DNA of 64,000 nucleotides from Aureococcus anophagefferens (taxonomy: Eukaryota; Sar; Pelagophyceae; Pelagomonadales; Pelagomonadaceae): the NCBI RefSeq assembly GCF_000186865.1, contig NW_008705564.1, forward strand, positions 1,051,929 through 1,115,928, given 5' to 3'. Numbering within the stretch: position 1 is the first letter of the stretch; each line of letters opens with the position of its first letter. The notes under the pieces are model-generated. The model ran no database searches, was not told the origin of the DNA, and was given only the letters and a program-made list of their open reading frames with translations. The translations under genes were made by a program, and so were the position numbers. Below are positions 8,823 through 17,552 of this stretch, in pieces.

Positions 8823-10236
8823 TTAGTTCCAGTCCCCCTCGAGCTCGTCGTCGTCCTCGAGCTCGAGGTCCGACGCGCCGCCCGTCGGGGGCTTGGCGAC
8901 GAGCTCGTAGGCCGTCGTGTGCTCCGCGCCCTTGCCCGCGTCGCGCGCCGCGGCGAGGTCCGCGGGCGACGTCGTCGGCGCGAGGTAGTAGATGGCCGTG
9001 CCCGCGACGACAATGGCCGTGGCGAGGACCTTGGGCCGCGTCATGCACTGCGACTCCTGGCGGTCGCAGAAGGCCAAGGACGAGCCGCCGAAGAGGAGCA
9101 CGGCCTTGAGGCCCTGGAGCAGGCCCGTGGCGACGGAGCCCTCGCGGTCGCAGATGATGAACCAGGACAGGTTGTGGAGCCAGTTCGAGAACGTGTGGGA
9201 CACGACGAGCGCCGTCAGGTACCGCGGCGTCGCGCCGGAGACGCGGACGGGCGCCGCGACGAGGTAGTCCCAGCGCGGCGCGACGACGACGGCCGTGTAG
9301 AGCGCGGAGAGCCCGAGGCCCCAGAGCCCCATGTAGTACATCATCTCGACGATGGCCTCGTTGCCCGAGGCCCGCCGCGGCTCCGCGGCGTCGCGCTCGT
9401 CCGTCGCCGACGCCACGGGCTTTTCGCCGGCGGCGTCCGACGCGCTCAACAAGCGCTCGCAGAGCGCGTACTCGAGGCCGTAGGCGACGGTGCCCACGGC
9501 GATGGCCACGGACCCGGCGGCGACGCGGCGGCCGCCGTCGGACGCGAAGTCGTTCTCGAGCGACGACACGACCAAACCCGCGACGACGACGGCCATGCCC
9601 AGCACCTGGAGGGGCACGAGCCGCCGGCCCAGGATGCAGTAGGAGAACAGCGCCGCCCAGCAGCTCACGGACGAGTAGATGATGCCGAAGATGCCCGAGC
9701 CCGCGAGCGTGAGGCCCATCGCCGTCGCGACGGTGCCAAAGTAGTCGCAGAGCGCCGCGGCGACGAGGTCCCGGTCGCCGACGAGGCCGCGCGCCGGCGG
9801 CAGGCGCCACCACGCGCACCGCCGCGCCTTGGCCGCAGCGGCCGCCGCGCGGCCGCGCGGCAGCAGGCAGCCCAGCGACACGCCGCAGCCCGCGGGCTCC
9901 TCGGCGCCGTCGCAGCAGGACACGCGCACGAACCGCTCGCTGAGCAGCAGGCCCAGGAGCATGGACGCGTACCTACCACGGGTCGCATCGCTTCCCCGTG
10001 TCCCGGCGCGAATTGCGCGAACAAAGCATCACGCGACGCTGCGGCGCGTACCAGGTGAAATTCGGCAGCAGCGCCGACGGCTCCGCGGCGATCCCGGCGT
10101 AGACCATGAGCTGGACGCCCACGCCCCACCACACGCCCGTCGCGAGGAAGATCACCTTCGCGATGAGCGTCTCCAGCCGGCTGTAGCACGACGGGCTGCC
10201 GAGCGCGGCCATCGGCCTCGAGAAGAGGCGCTTCAA
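8823..10236 (-). CDS. Drug/metabolite transporter superfamily (EamA/SLC35-like) membrane protein
   Basis: Exons 10052..10236 and 8823..9972 give 444 aa. The N-terminus MKRLFSRPMAALGS leads into a first span (VIFLATGVWWGVGVQLMVYA). Around ten hydrophobic segments follow, with paired Gly/Ala-rich helices such as AMGLTLAGSGIFGIIYSSVS, VLGMAVVVAGLVVSS and VLATAIVVAGTAIYYLAP, as expected for the DMT fold. The C-terminus is acidic and cytosolic. The substrate cannot be read from sequence; sugar-nucleotide and small-organic carriers are possible. The 79-nt intron (9973..10051) is flanked by GTACGCGC and GTACGCGT and looks like a short introner. The gene is divergent from a TPT-family transporter only 99 bp away, so two transporter genes may share one promoter region. 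Confidence 0.78.
9973..10043 (-). mobile_element. Short introner-like intron (putative family C)
   Basis: The 79-nt GT-AG intron (9973..10051) starts with GTACGCGC and the following exon starts with GTACGCGT, a 7 of 8 match to the target duplication expected of an introner. The ~71-bp interior resembles the intron at 14422 (CAGCGTCGCGTGATG and TTCGCGC against CGGCGTCGAGCGACG and TTCGCGC). Splicing joins NFTW to YASMLLGLLL in frame. Confidence 0.55.
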
Positions 10237-10335
10237 ACACTACGATGTTGCCTTCGTCCAAATCGCTGTGAGTCGACGCGCACGACTGTGGCGACGCCTC
10301 GACGCGACCTCTCGGCGACTCGGCGACTTCTCGCC
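10237..10335. promoter_or_regulatory. 99-bp bidirectional promoter between two transporter genes
   Basis: The spacer between start codons at 10236 (minus) and 10336 (plus) is only 99 bp, so both 5' leaders and core promoters must fit or overlap here. No motif was recognised. Confidence 0.4.
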
Positions 10336-11523
10336 ATGACGTCCATGGAGCCGGCGGCGTCGGTCTTCGCGCACATTTCGCCCATCAATAAGGACAGAGG
10401 CGCGACGTCCGTCTTCCCGCTCGTGCGGAGCCCGCAGCGGCGCCCCGGCGGCTCGCGGGACCCCGTCGACGAGGAGGCCGGCGTCGCGCGCGGCGCTCCA
10501 GGGCCTCGCGGCGAGGGCGGGACCTGCGCGAACGCGCTCCTCGCGTTCGCGTACATCTTCGTCTCCGGTAGCATGATCCTCATCAACGCGGGCCTCGTGC
10601 GGCGCGCGTTCCCCTACCCGAGCCTCCTCGCGTGCCTCCACATGACGTCGAACGCCTGCCTCGTGCGCGTCGTCCTCGTCGCGCGCCGCTGCGGCCGGCC
10701 GAAGGACCCGCTCGTGCAGCAGGTCGACCGGCGCATCGTTCTCTACGGCTTCCTCCCCGCGGCGCTCGGCACCGTCGCGTCGCTGTCGCTGGTCAACTCG
10801 TCGTACCGCCACTGCTCCGTGTCCCTGGCCCAGGTCATCAAGTCGACGAACGTCGTCTGGACCTACGCGGCGTGCCTCGTGCTGGGGTTGCGGACGTTCT
10901 CGCTGCTGGACTTTTCGAACCTGTTCCTCATCGTCGCGGGCGTCTCCGTGGCCTGCGTCGAGGGGCCGAAGACGGGCTGCTCGACCTACGGCGTGTTCCT
11001 GGCGTTTAGCGGCATCGTCGTCGAGGGGTTCCGCCTGGCGGCCATGGAGAAGCTCCTCGCGTCGCGGCACATCGTCCTCTCGCCGACGACGTACCTCTAC
11101 TACGTGGCGCCCGTCAACGCCGTCGGCCTGTTCCTCGTGGCCGTCGCCACGGGCGAGTGGACGGCCTTCGCGGCCGCGGGCTACGCGACGCCGCCGCTGC
11201 GCGTGCTCGCGCTCAACTGCGCGTTCGCGTTCGCGCTCAACGGGCTGGGCCTCGTCGTCATCCGGCGCCTGCGGGCCGTGTCCTTCGTCCTCTCGGGCAT
11301 CGTCAAGGACGTCGTCCTCGCGTCGGCGTCGCACGTCGTCTACCGCGAGCGGCGCACGCCCCGGCAGATCTACGGGTATACCGCGGCGCTCCTGGGCCTC
11401 TTCTACTACCAGTGGCGGCGGATCCCGGAGTCGCGGCTCGCGCGGACGCCGTCGGGGGACGGCCTCAGCCGCGCCGCCGCGGTCGTCGACGAGAAGAAGG
11501 CGCGGAAGCGGACGGCCACGTAA
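10336..11523 (+). CDS. Triose-phosphate/nucleotide-sugar transporter (TPT, SLC35E-like) family protein
   Basis: The chosen start is MTSMEPAASVFAH at 10336, giving 395 aa. After a ~65-residue hydrophilic N-terminus there are about ten hydrophobic segments. Family features include YIFVSGSMILINAGLVRR, FPYPSLLACLHM, SLAQVIKSTNVVWTY (the conserved Lys region after the SVSLAQ helix), SGIVKDVVLASASHVVY and a final YGYTAALLGLFYYQW helix. This layout matches the TPT family in Golgi, ER or plastid membranes, which exchanges phosphorylated sugars or sugar nucleotides. No clear plastid presequence is visible, so an endomembrane location is slightly more likely. The stop lies 8 bp from that of the sulfotransferase gene. 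Confidence 0.82.
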   Translation: MTSMEPAASVFAHISPINKDRGATSVFPLVRSPQRRPGGSRDPVDEEAGVARGAPGPRGEGGTCANALLAFAYIFVSGSMILINAGLVRRAFPYPSLLACLHMTSNACLVRVVLVARRCGRPKDPLVQQVDRRIVLYGFLPAALGTVASLSLVNSSYRHCSVSLAQVIKSTNVVWTYAACLVLGLRTFSLLDFSNLFLIVAGVSVACVEGPKTGCSTYGVFLAFSGIVVEGFRLAAMEKLLASRHIVLSPTTYLYYVAPVNAVGLFLVAVATGEWTAFAAAGYATPPLRVLALNCAFAFALNGLGLVVIRRLRAVSFVLSGIVKDVVLASASHVVYRERRTPRQIYGYTAALLGLFYYQWRRIPESRLARTPSGDGLSRAAAVVDEKKARKRTAT

Positions 11524-11531
11524 ACACCGGA

Positions 11532-12359
11532 TTAGGCGAATCTCCGGTCGAGCTCGCCGTCCCACCGCGTCCCCGCGAGCGCGGCCTCGACGTCCGCCGC
11601 GTTGGCGACGTCGAGGCGCGGCGTCGCCGCGCCCATCTTCAGCGTCGACTCGTTGGCCGCGACGCGGAATCGGGGCACGCCGAGGAAGGAGAAGACGCGC
11701 GTCATCTCGCACCTCGGGTCCCGGCTCAGGTCGCGGTACGCGTGGTACTGCACGTCCGCGAAGGTGTAGCGCCGCACCCAGGCCAGGAGCTGCGTCCAGG
11801 CGTCGTACTCGCGGTCGAGGTCCCGGACGACGCGGGACGCGTCGAGGGTCACGGCGCGCGCGCGCGCGCGGTCCACGCAGTCCGCGGCGACGCACTTGTA
11901 CTTCTCGCTTTTCGAGCGTAAGGCGCCCGCCGCGAGGAGCGCGTCGAAGTCGCGCACGGCGGCGTCGTGCTTCCGCATGGACACGAGCCGCGCGAGGCCC
12001 TCGCGCTCGAGCACGAGGAGCTTGGCCCGCCGCCGCGTGAGCCACGCCGCGACGGTGCCGTTGCCGGCCCCGGCCCGCAGCGCCTCGCCGCCCTGGCCGT
12101 CGAGGAGCTTGAAGCCCACGGCGACGTGCGCGGCGCCCCGGCGCTTCTCGCGCCCGAAGGCCTCGAGCCGCGCCATGGCCTCGGCGCTCGTCGACGCGCC
12201 GAGCAGGATCTCGCCCTCGACGCGGACCTGCGGGTGCTGGCGCAGGAGCTCGAGGAACCAGGTCGTGCCGGACCGCGCCTTCGACAGCACGACGAAGGGC
12301 GGCAAGGCCGCGGCGACGGCGACGGACGCCAACACGGCGAAGGCTGGCATGGCTCGCAT
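11532..12359 (-). CDS. Secreted or Golgi-lumenal sulfotransferase
   Basis: The 275-aa product starts with a signal peptide or anchor (MRAMPAFAVLASVAVAAALP). The PAPS 5'-phosphosulfate loop follows at once as FVVLSKARSGTTWFLELL. A VEGEILLGAS segment lies in the position of the conserved post-loop acidic patch, and VVRDLDREYDAW is a plausible 3'-phosphate region. It should transfer sulfate from PAPS to a carbohydrate or other acceptor in the secretory pathway. Its divergent neighbour, 72 bp away, is a glycosyltransferase, so the pair may act on the same glycans. The start was chosen at the signal peptide; upstream in-frame Met codons lie inside the antisense of the neighbour. Confidence 0.82.
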   Translation of the reverse strand: MRAMPAFAVLASVAVAAALPPFVVLSKARSGTTWFLELLRQHPQVRVEGEILLGASTSAEAMARLEAFGREKRRGAAHVAVGFKLLDGQGGEALRAGAGNGTVAAWLTRRRAKLLVLEREGLARLVSMRKHDAAVRDFDALLAAGALRSKSEKYKCVAADCVDRARARAVTLDASRVVRDLDREYDAWTQLLAWVRRYTFADVQYHAYRDLSRDPRCEMTRVFSFLGVPRFRVAANESTLKMGAATPRLDVANAADVEAALAGTRWDGELDRRFA

Positions 12360-12431
12360 GGCCGGGCAGCCCCCGGGGATGCTCACACCATCGTGTCCAC
12401 CCTTCAAGAACGCAAGTTGTTGAACAGGACA
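12360..12431. promoter_or_regulatory. 72-bp bidirectional promoter of a sulfotransferase/glycosyltransferase pair
   Basis: The two start codons (12359 minus, 12432 plus) are 72 bp apart, which suggests coordinated transcription of two glycan-modifying enzymes. No motif was assigned. Confidence 0.4.
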
Positions 12432-13987
12432 ATGATGGGGCTGCCCCTGCGGCTCGTCGCGCTGGCGCTCGCCGCCCTCGCCACGCCCACGAAGAAAGCG
12501 ACGACGGCGATCGTCATCACCGTGCACGGCGCGCTCGAGGCGACGCGGCGCTGCCTGGACGCCGTCGTCGCGTCGACGCCCGCCGACGCCTTCCGCTTCT
12601 ACGTCGTCCTCGACGCCTGCGACGCCGCGACGGCGGCCGCCCTGCGGGCGCCGAGCCACGGCCGCACGGGCGACGTCGTCCTCGAGACGAACTTCAGCAG
12701 CTACTCCAAGGCGGCGAACGCGGGGCTCCGCGCGGCGCNNNNNNNNNNNNNNNNNNNNNNNNNNNNNNNNNNNNNNNNNNNNNNNNNNCGCTCGCGGCGC
12801 GGGACCGCCACGACGCCGTCGCGCTGCTCAACTCGGACGCGGCGCCGTCGGCGGGCTGGCTCGCGGGGCTCCGCACGGCGCTCTTCGCGGCCAACGACGC
12901 CCTCGCGGCGGACGACGAGCTCGCGGAGACCTTCGGGCTCGCGGACGCGGACGGCGACGGGTTCGTGACGGCGGCCGAGGCCGCGGCCTACGGCCTGCGG
13001 CCCGGCGAGGCGCCGCGCTACGCGTCGCTCCTCGCGCCCCTCGACGCCGACGGCGACGGGGCTTTGACCTGGGCCGAGGCCTGCCCGCCGGGGCCGCGGA
13101 CGCGGACGGTCCGCGGCTGCGACGGCCGGAATTGGACGTGCGCGCGCTCGTCGGCGACGCGGGACCTGCTGACGGACCTCGGCCTGGTCCCGCGCTGGCC
13201 GGCCGGCGCCGTCGGCGCCCTGAGCAACGCGGCGTCCTACCAGACCGTGCCCTGGCCGACGAAGCGGCGGCGCGCCGGCTGGAACGTCGTCGAACCGCCG
13301 CCGCGGTGGTCGGTGGAGACGATGGCGCGCGCCGCGCGGCTCGCGGGCGCGAAGCGCAAGGCGACGGCGGGCCTGCTCAACGGGTTCCTCATGCTCGTGA
13401 GCCGCCAGGCGCTCGAGGCCGTCGGCCTGCTCGACGAGGCGACGTACCCGGGCGGCTACGGCGAGGAGAACGACTGGGCCGTCCGCGCGCGGCGGCTCGG
13501 CTTCGGCCTCTACGCGGCCCTGGGCGTCCATGTCTTCCACGAGAAGACCCAGTCCTACTCGAACGCGGCGAAGGCGCGGCTCAAGGCAATCGCGCGCGCG
13601 AACTCGCGCGCGAAGTGGGCGGCGGGCGAGGTCGGCGCCGCGGAGCAGCTCCTCAAGCGGTCGCCGGGCCTCGCGGCCGCGCGCGAGACCGCCGAGGCCC
13701 AGTACACGGGCTGGCGCGCCAAGCTCCTGGGGTCCGCGGCCGTGTCCGCGCTCGTGCTCGTGGAGCGCGGCGACGCGGCCGTCCCCGCGTGGGTCCGGAA
13801 CGCGGCCGGCGCGGCCGTCAAGTCCTGCGCGGTCGACGCCGGGCCCGGCGCCTGCGGCGACTACCTCGCGGCGCCCGTCTACGACTACGTCGTCTCCACG
13901 GGGCCCCTGGGCCAGGCGAAGGCCGACGGCCACGCGCGGTGCCACCCCGGCGTCGTCCACGTCCGCCGCCGCCTCTCCGAGACCTAA
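12432..13987 (+). CDS. GT2-type glycosyltransferase with an inserted EF-hand pair (crosses an assembly gap)
   Basis: The N-terminus is a signal/anchor (MMGLPLRLVALALAALATP), then the GT2 nucleotide-sugar fold: TAIVITVHGALEATRRCLDA, a VVLETNFSSYSKAANAGLRA segment, and after the gap AVALLNSDAAPSAGWLAGL with an NSD in place of DXD. Two canonical EF-hand loops follow, DADGDGFVTAAE and DADGDGALTWAE. The fold then resumes with LLNGFLMLVSRQAL and the acidic catalytic motif GGYGEENDWAVRARRLGF, as in rhamnosyl-type GT2 enzymes. Calcium binding by the insertion is expected and could regulate activity. The 50-N run at 12739-12788 leaves the two halves out of frame by its stated length, so the true gap must be a multiple of three. 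An apparent internal start at 12965 is only a GTG within the frame. The stop is 2 bp from that of the next gene. Confidence 0.8.
12739..12788. other. Assembly gap of 50 N
   Basis: Fifty N bases interrupt the glycosyltransferase gene. The codon phase before the gap (from the ATG at 12432) and after it (codon start 12791) agree only if the missing sequence is a multiple of three, so 50 is a placeholder rather than a measured length. Confidence 0.98.
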
Positions 13988-13989
13988 GG

Positions 13990-15451
13990 TTAGAGGCAGC
14001 CGACCATGGCGGACCACCAGGGCCCGGCGTCGGCTCCGCCGCCGGCGGCGCCGCCCGCGGGCGGCGTGCCCGGCGGCGCGATGCGCATGACGCGGTCGCA
14101 CTTGAGGGGCATGCAGTAGAGCGCGCCGTCGAGCCCGACGACGCCGCCCTCCCACAAGTTCAGGCCCGGGAAGGGCCCGCCCACCGTCGACACGCAGTCG
14201 TCGGGCGGCTTCGTCGGGTCGATCTTGAGCACGGTCTCGCACTTGAGCGGGATCGCGTAGACGCAGCCGTCCGCGGCCGCGCAGTAGCCGTTCTGCCACT
14301 TGTTCTGCCCCCGCGACTGGCCGTCCGCGAGGTGCGACAGGTCCAGGCCCACGTAGGTCGCCTCGGAGGTCGCCGGGTCGATGCGGAGCACGCGGTCCGC
14401 GTCCGACGGGATGCAGTAGACCTACGGAGCGCGACGGGGTCGGATGTCTTCCCATCTACGTTCGCGCGAAAAAAACACGTCGCTCGACGCCGCGGGAGAC
14501 GCGGCCGTCCTTGGCGACGACGCCGCCGAGGTACTTGTACTTGTCGTCGGTTCGGTGGCGGCCGCCGCGCAGCGGCAGGTTGTTCGGCCCGGTCACGGTC
14601 GCGACGACGTCCGCGCCACCAACCCCGGACTTTGGCGCGATCTTCAGCACCGACGCCGAGTTCGACGGGATGCCCCAGACGCAGCCGTCGGCCGTGACGC
14701 AGCCGCCGTGCCACTTCCAGCCGCCCGCGGGCACGTCGCCGATGAGCGACACGTCCTCGAGCGCGCCGTCGGCGGCCTCGGCGGGGTCGAGGCCGATGCG
14801 CAGCACGCCCGTCGCGCACGCCGGGACGCCGTAGATCGCGCCGGACGAGTACAGGCCGCCGTAGAACTTCCAGCGCCCGGGCAACACCGGTCCGACGAGC
14901 TCGACGGCCGGCTCCCTCGGCCGCCCGTCGTCGTCGACGGCGTCCGACGGCGTGATGCGCAGCACCCGCTCCGCGGACTGCGGGATCGCGTAGACGCGCC
15001 CGCTCGCGGGGTCCTCGACGGCGCCGTGCCACTTCCAGAGGCCCGGCAGCTTCGGCCCGACGAGCGACACCTCCGGGTCCTCGCCCGCGGCGAGCGGCGG
15101 CGCGATGCGCAGCACGCGCTCCGCGTGGCAGGGGATCGCGTAGACGCAGCCGTCGCGGGCCGCGACGCCGCGGAGCCACTTGTACTTGCCCTCGAAGGCC
15201 GGGCCGACGAGGCGCACGTCGTCGCCGACGATCTGCAGCACGCGCTTCGCGTGGCCCGGGATGGCGTAGATGGCGCCCGACGAGCTGCGCACGCCGCCCA
15301 GGTACTTGTCGGCGCCGGGGAAGCGCTTGCCGACGAACTCGCAGCGGCAGAGGCCGTCGCGGTCCACGGGCGTCGCCGGCGCTTCGTCGCCGCCGACCTC
15401 GCGGCTGCCCGACGCCTGGGCCGCGCAGAATAAAAAGTCCGTCGACGACAT
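13990..15451 (-). CDS. Repeat protein with YAIP/VLRI repeats (beta-propeller-like)
   Basis: Exons 14501..15451 and 13990..14421 give 460 aa with the start at MSSTDFLFCAAQ; in-frame ATGs at 15463 and 15592 are alternatives. About eight repeats of ~45-50 residues share a pattern of aromatic/Gly, then YAIP or YGVP, A-x-x-VLRI, and VGP...G-x-W-K-W-H-G (for example GAIYAIPGHAKRVLQI, GCVYAIPCHAERVLRI and ALYCMPLKCDRVMRI). This periodicity fits a beta-propeller of the kelch/NHL class, usually a protein- or ligand-binding scaffold. The 79-nt intron (14422..14500) joins VVAKDGR to VYCIPSDADRVLRI, restoring one full repeat. No catalytic motif or targeting signal is clear. Confidence 0.72.
14422..14492 (-). 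mobile_element. Short introner-like intron (putative family C)
   Basis: The 79-nt GT-AG intron (14422..14500) begins GTCTCCCG and is followed in the exon by GTCTACTG (6 of 8). The interior begins CGGCGTCGAGCGACG and ends GTCGCGCTCCGTAG; the complement of the end is similar to the start, so the ends are imperfect inverted repeats. It resembles the introns at 9973 and 16721. Confidence 0.55.
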
Positions 15452-15767
15452 CTCGCAGGTCATTGGAGCGACGAGCCGAGCGCTCCTCCGGGGAGCGCAC
15501 CCAGACTCAGTGGGATCGAGGTCGCTGAAATTGTGGATGTTGACGCAAAGTTGGCCCCTATTTGTTGCGGCGTCCATGGCAGGTGTCGGCACAAACGACG
15601 ACGGCTCGAAGCAGGCTGCGCATCGACCCGCAGCTCCCCGGCGCCGGCCGGACGAACGCGCGCCGCGCGGCCGCGAAACCGCGCAGCGGCCCCAAAAAAC
15701 AACAAACCCGCGAGGCGCCGCCGATCATCATCGAAGGTTAGGCACCCCAGGGCGCGCGCGCGGGCGC
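15452..15767. other. Intergenic region, no gene recognised
   Basis: This 316-bp spacer lies between the repeat protein (start 15451, or 15592 if the longer form is real) and the SAM-domain gene ending at 15768, both on the minus strand. The half near 15520-15560 is AT-richer and may hold the promoter of the repeat-protein gene. An A-rich stretch (CCCAAAAAACAACAAACCC) lies at about 15691-15709. Confidence 0.4.
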
Positions 15768-16043
15768 TCAGTTGATCTTCGCGCCGAGCTCGCCGCACCG
15801 TTTCCGGAAGGCGACGACGGCCTTGAGCCACGCCGCGAGCCGATCGCGCTCCCCGGCCTTGAATTCGATCTCGTCGAGCGACTCGCCGTCGAGCTCGAGC
15901 AGCAGCGCGAGGTCCACGTCCTCGGACTCGAAGAGGGCCAGCGTCTCCTCGGAGAGCTGCGCCCGCGCGAGCTGGCCGCGCAGGGCCTCGTTGCGCGGCG
16001 CGGGGCCCGTGCGCTCCTCGTCGGCGTCCTCCCACGACGACAT
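15768..16043 (-). CDS. Small SAM-domain protein
   Basis: This 91-aa protein starts [13 protein letters not shown], and from residue ~20 has a sequence resembling a sterile alpha motif: [20 protein letters not shown], then a segment of Leu/Asp/Glu-rich helix turns ([14 protein letters not shown]) and a final helix around [12 protein letters not shown] domains form homo- or hetero-oligomers, so an adaptor role is likely. The domain fills almost the whole protein. The identification rests on the helix pattern and on the L-x-x-L-x-x-L-D-E-I-x-F-x-x-G-x-R arrangement. Confidence 0.62.
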   Translation of the reverse strand: MSSWEDADEERTGPAPRNEALRGQLARAQLSEETLALFESEDVDLALLLELDGESLDEIEFKAGERDRLAAWLKAVVAFRKRCGELGAKIN

Positions 16044-16393
16044 GCTGTCTCGCGAGACGGCGACTGCGAGTCGCCTCCGGCTGGGTGACGGCGTCGACGG
16101 CGCGCGACGACGAGTCGCCTGAGCACCTCCTCGACGAGCTCGCCGCAGTGCAGCAGGTGTGCAGCGTTGGCTCGCTGATCTGCGCGTTTTTGGTTGAGTA
16201 TTCCATCCGAGGTGGCCGTCGCGTCGAAGTGCAACGCAGGTTCGCCGCAGCATCCGCGGCCAGCGACCGGGCGTCGGGCAATTCGCCGGCCCGGTCGCTT
16301 GCAGTTCGCACCGTATTCGCACGCAATTCGACCCAATTCGCCGTCGACGAGCAGATTCGCCACGAGCATCTGTTTCAAACGTTCACCTTCGCC
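16044..16393. promoter_or_regulatory. Divergent promoter region with repeated AATTCG motifs
   Basis: This 350-bp spacer lies between the SAM-domain gene (start 16043, minus) and the phosphoglycerate mutase (start 16394, plus). In the 100 bp before the mutase the hexamer AATTCG occurs three times and TATTCG, AGATTCG and AGTTCG occur once each. In such GC-rich DNA these are conspicuous and may be transcription-factor sites. No gene was found. Confidence 0.4.
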
Positions 16394-17455
16394 ATGCGCG
16401 TCCTCTGCGCGCTGCTTGGCACCGTAGCGGCCTGGCTGCAACCCGTACAACCGCCGCGCCGCCACGTGCTGCGGCGGCACCTGCTCGAGAAGCCCGCGGA
16501 CGTCGCGTCGACGCCGCCGGCGACGGGCGTCTCCACGCTCGTCTTGCTCCGCCACGGCGAGAGCGTCTGGAACGTGAAGGACGACGAGCGGTTCACGGGC
16601 TGGTGCGACGTGCCGCTCACGGTCAAGGGCGAGCGCGAGGCCGAGGCCGCGGGCCGCACGCTCCGCGACTCGAACCTGCGGGTCGACGTGTGCTTCACGT
16701 CGCTCCTCTCGCGGGCCACGGTCTCCGCCGGCGTCCCGCGGCCGCGAGAGATTTGGGGTGGGACCACGATGGGAACTCGTCATGCTTCGTAGGTCTCCGC
16801 GGACCTGGCGACGGAGCACTGCGCGGCCGAGGGCATGGAGGTTCGGCGGAGCTGGCGGCTGAACGAGCGCCACTACGGCGCGCTGCAGGGGCGGAACAAG
16901 GCCCAGGCCGCGGTCGAGGACGGCGCGGCCCTCGTCGACGAGTGGCGCCGGTCGTGGGACGTGTCGCCGCCGCCGATGACGCCGGACCACCCGCACTGGA
17001 GCGGCATCTACGACGACCCGCGGTACGCCGACGCGTCGCCCAACGAGCTGCCGAGGGGCGAGTCGCTCGCGGCGTGCGCGCGGCGCCTCGAGCCCTTCTG
17101 GACCTCGGACGTCGCGCCCGCGGTCCGGAGCGGCCTCACGGTGCTCGTCGTCGGCCACGCGAACTCGCTCCGCGCGCTGCTGCGCATCGTCTTCCGGCGC
17201 CAGGTCACGGAGGCGCAGATCCGGGCGCTCAAGGTGCCGACGGGCGTGCCGTTGATCTACCACCTCGACGAGCGGCCCTGCGAGGCCGACGAGTCCGACT
17301 TCTGCGCGCTGGGGCTCGGCGCGGAGCCGGACTGGGAGCTCGTGCCGCGGCCGCCGCCGCCGGGCTGCGTCCCCCGGGGCCGCTTCCTCTACCCGCTGGA
17401 CGAGTGCCCCGTGGCCTACGACGACGCCAGCGCGCCGCACTTCTACCTCGGCTGA
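16394..17455 (+). CDS. Cofactor-dependent phosphoglycerate mutase
   Basis: Exons 16394..16720 and 16793..17455 give 329 aa. The N-terminus [20 protein letters not shown] resembles a signal peptide, so the enzyme may be targeted to the plastid or secretory system. Hallmarks are [12 protein letters not shown] with the phospho-accepting His, [16 protein letters not shown], a [15 protein letters not shown] stretch, and [11 protein letters not shown] with the second catalytic His. It interconverts 3- and 2-phosphoglycerate in glycolysis. Length is larger than bacterial enzymes because of the presequence and a ~40-residue tail. The 72-nt intron has an exact 8-bp duplication at its ends. The join reads [20 protein letters not shown]. 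Confidence 0.9.
16729..16792 (+). mobile_element. Short introner-like intron with a perfect 8-bp duplication (putative family C)
   Basis: The GT-AG intron 16721..16792 starts with GTCTCCGC, and the downstream exon starts with the same GTCTCCGC (16793-16800). Removing the 64-bp interior plus one copy restores the mutase frame. The interior begins CGGCGTC and ends GCTTCGTAG, and contains GATGGGAA, as does the intron at 14422. Confidence 0.6.
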
Positions 17456-17552
17456 CCCGCGCGACGATGACGCGCGTCGTACATATCTGTGCATACACGA
17501 AGGGGGACTTACGGGCGGGGCGCGCGGCGCGAGAGCGCGCGGGACGCGACGC

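Noticed and set aside
12965..13987. A separate gene starting at 12965 in the glycosyltransferase
   Set aside because: The apparent start is a GTG inside the second half of an EF-hand. The frame continues upstream to the N gap with glycosyltransferase sequence.
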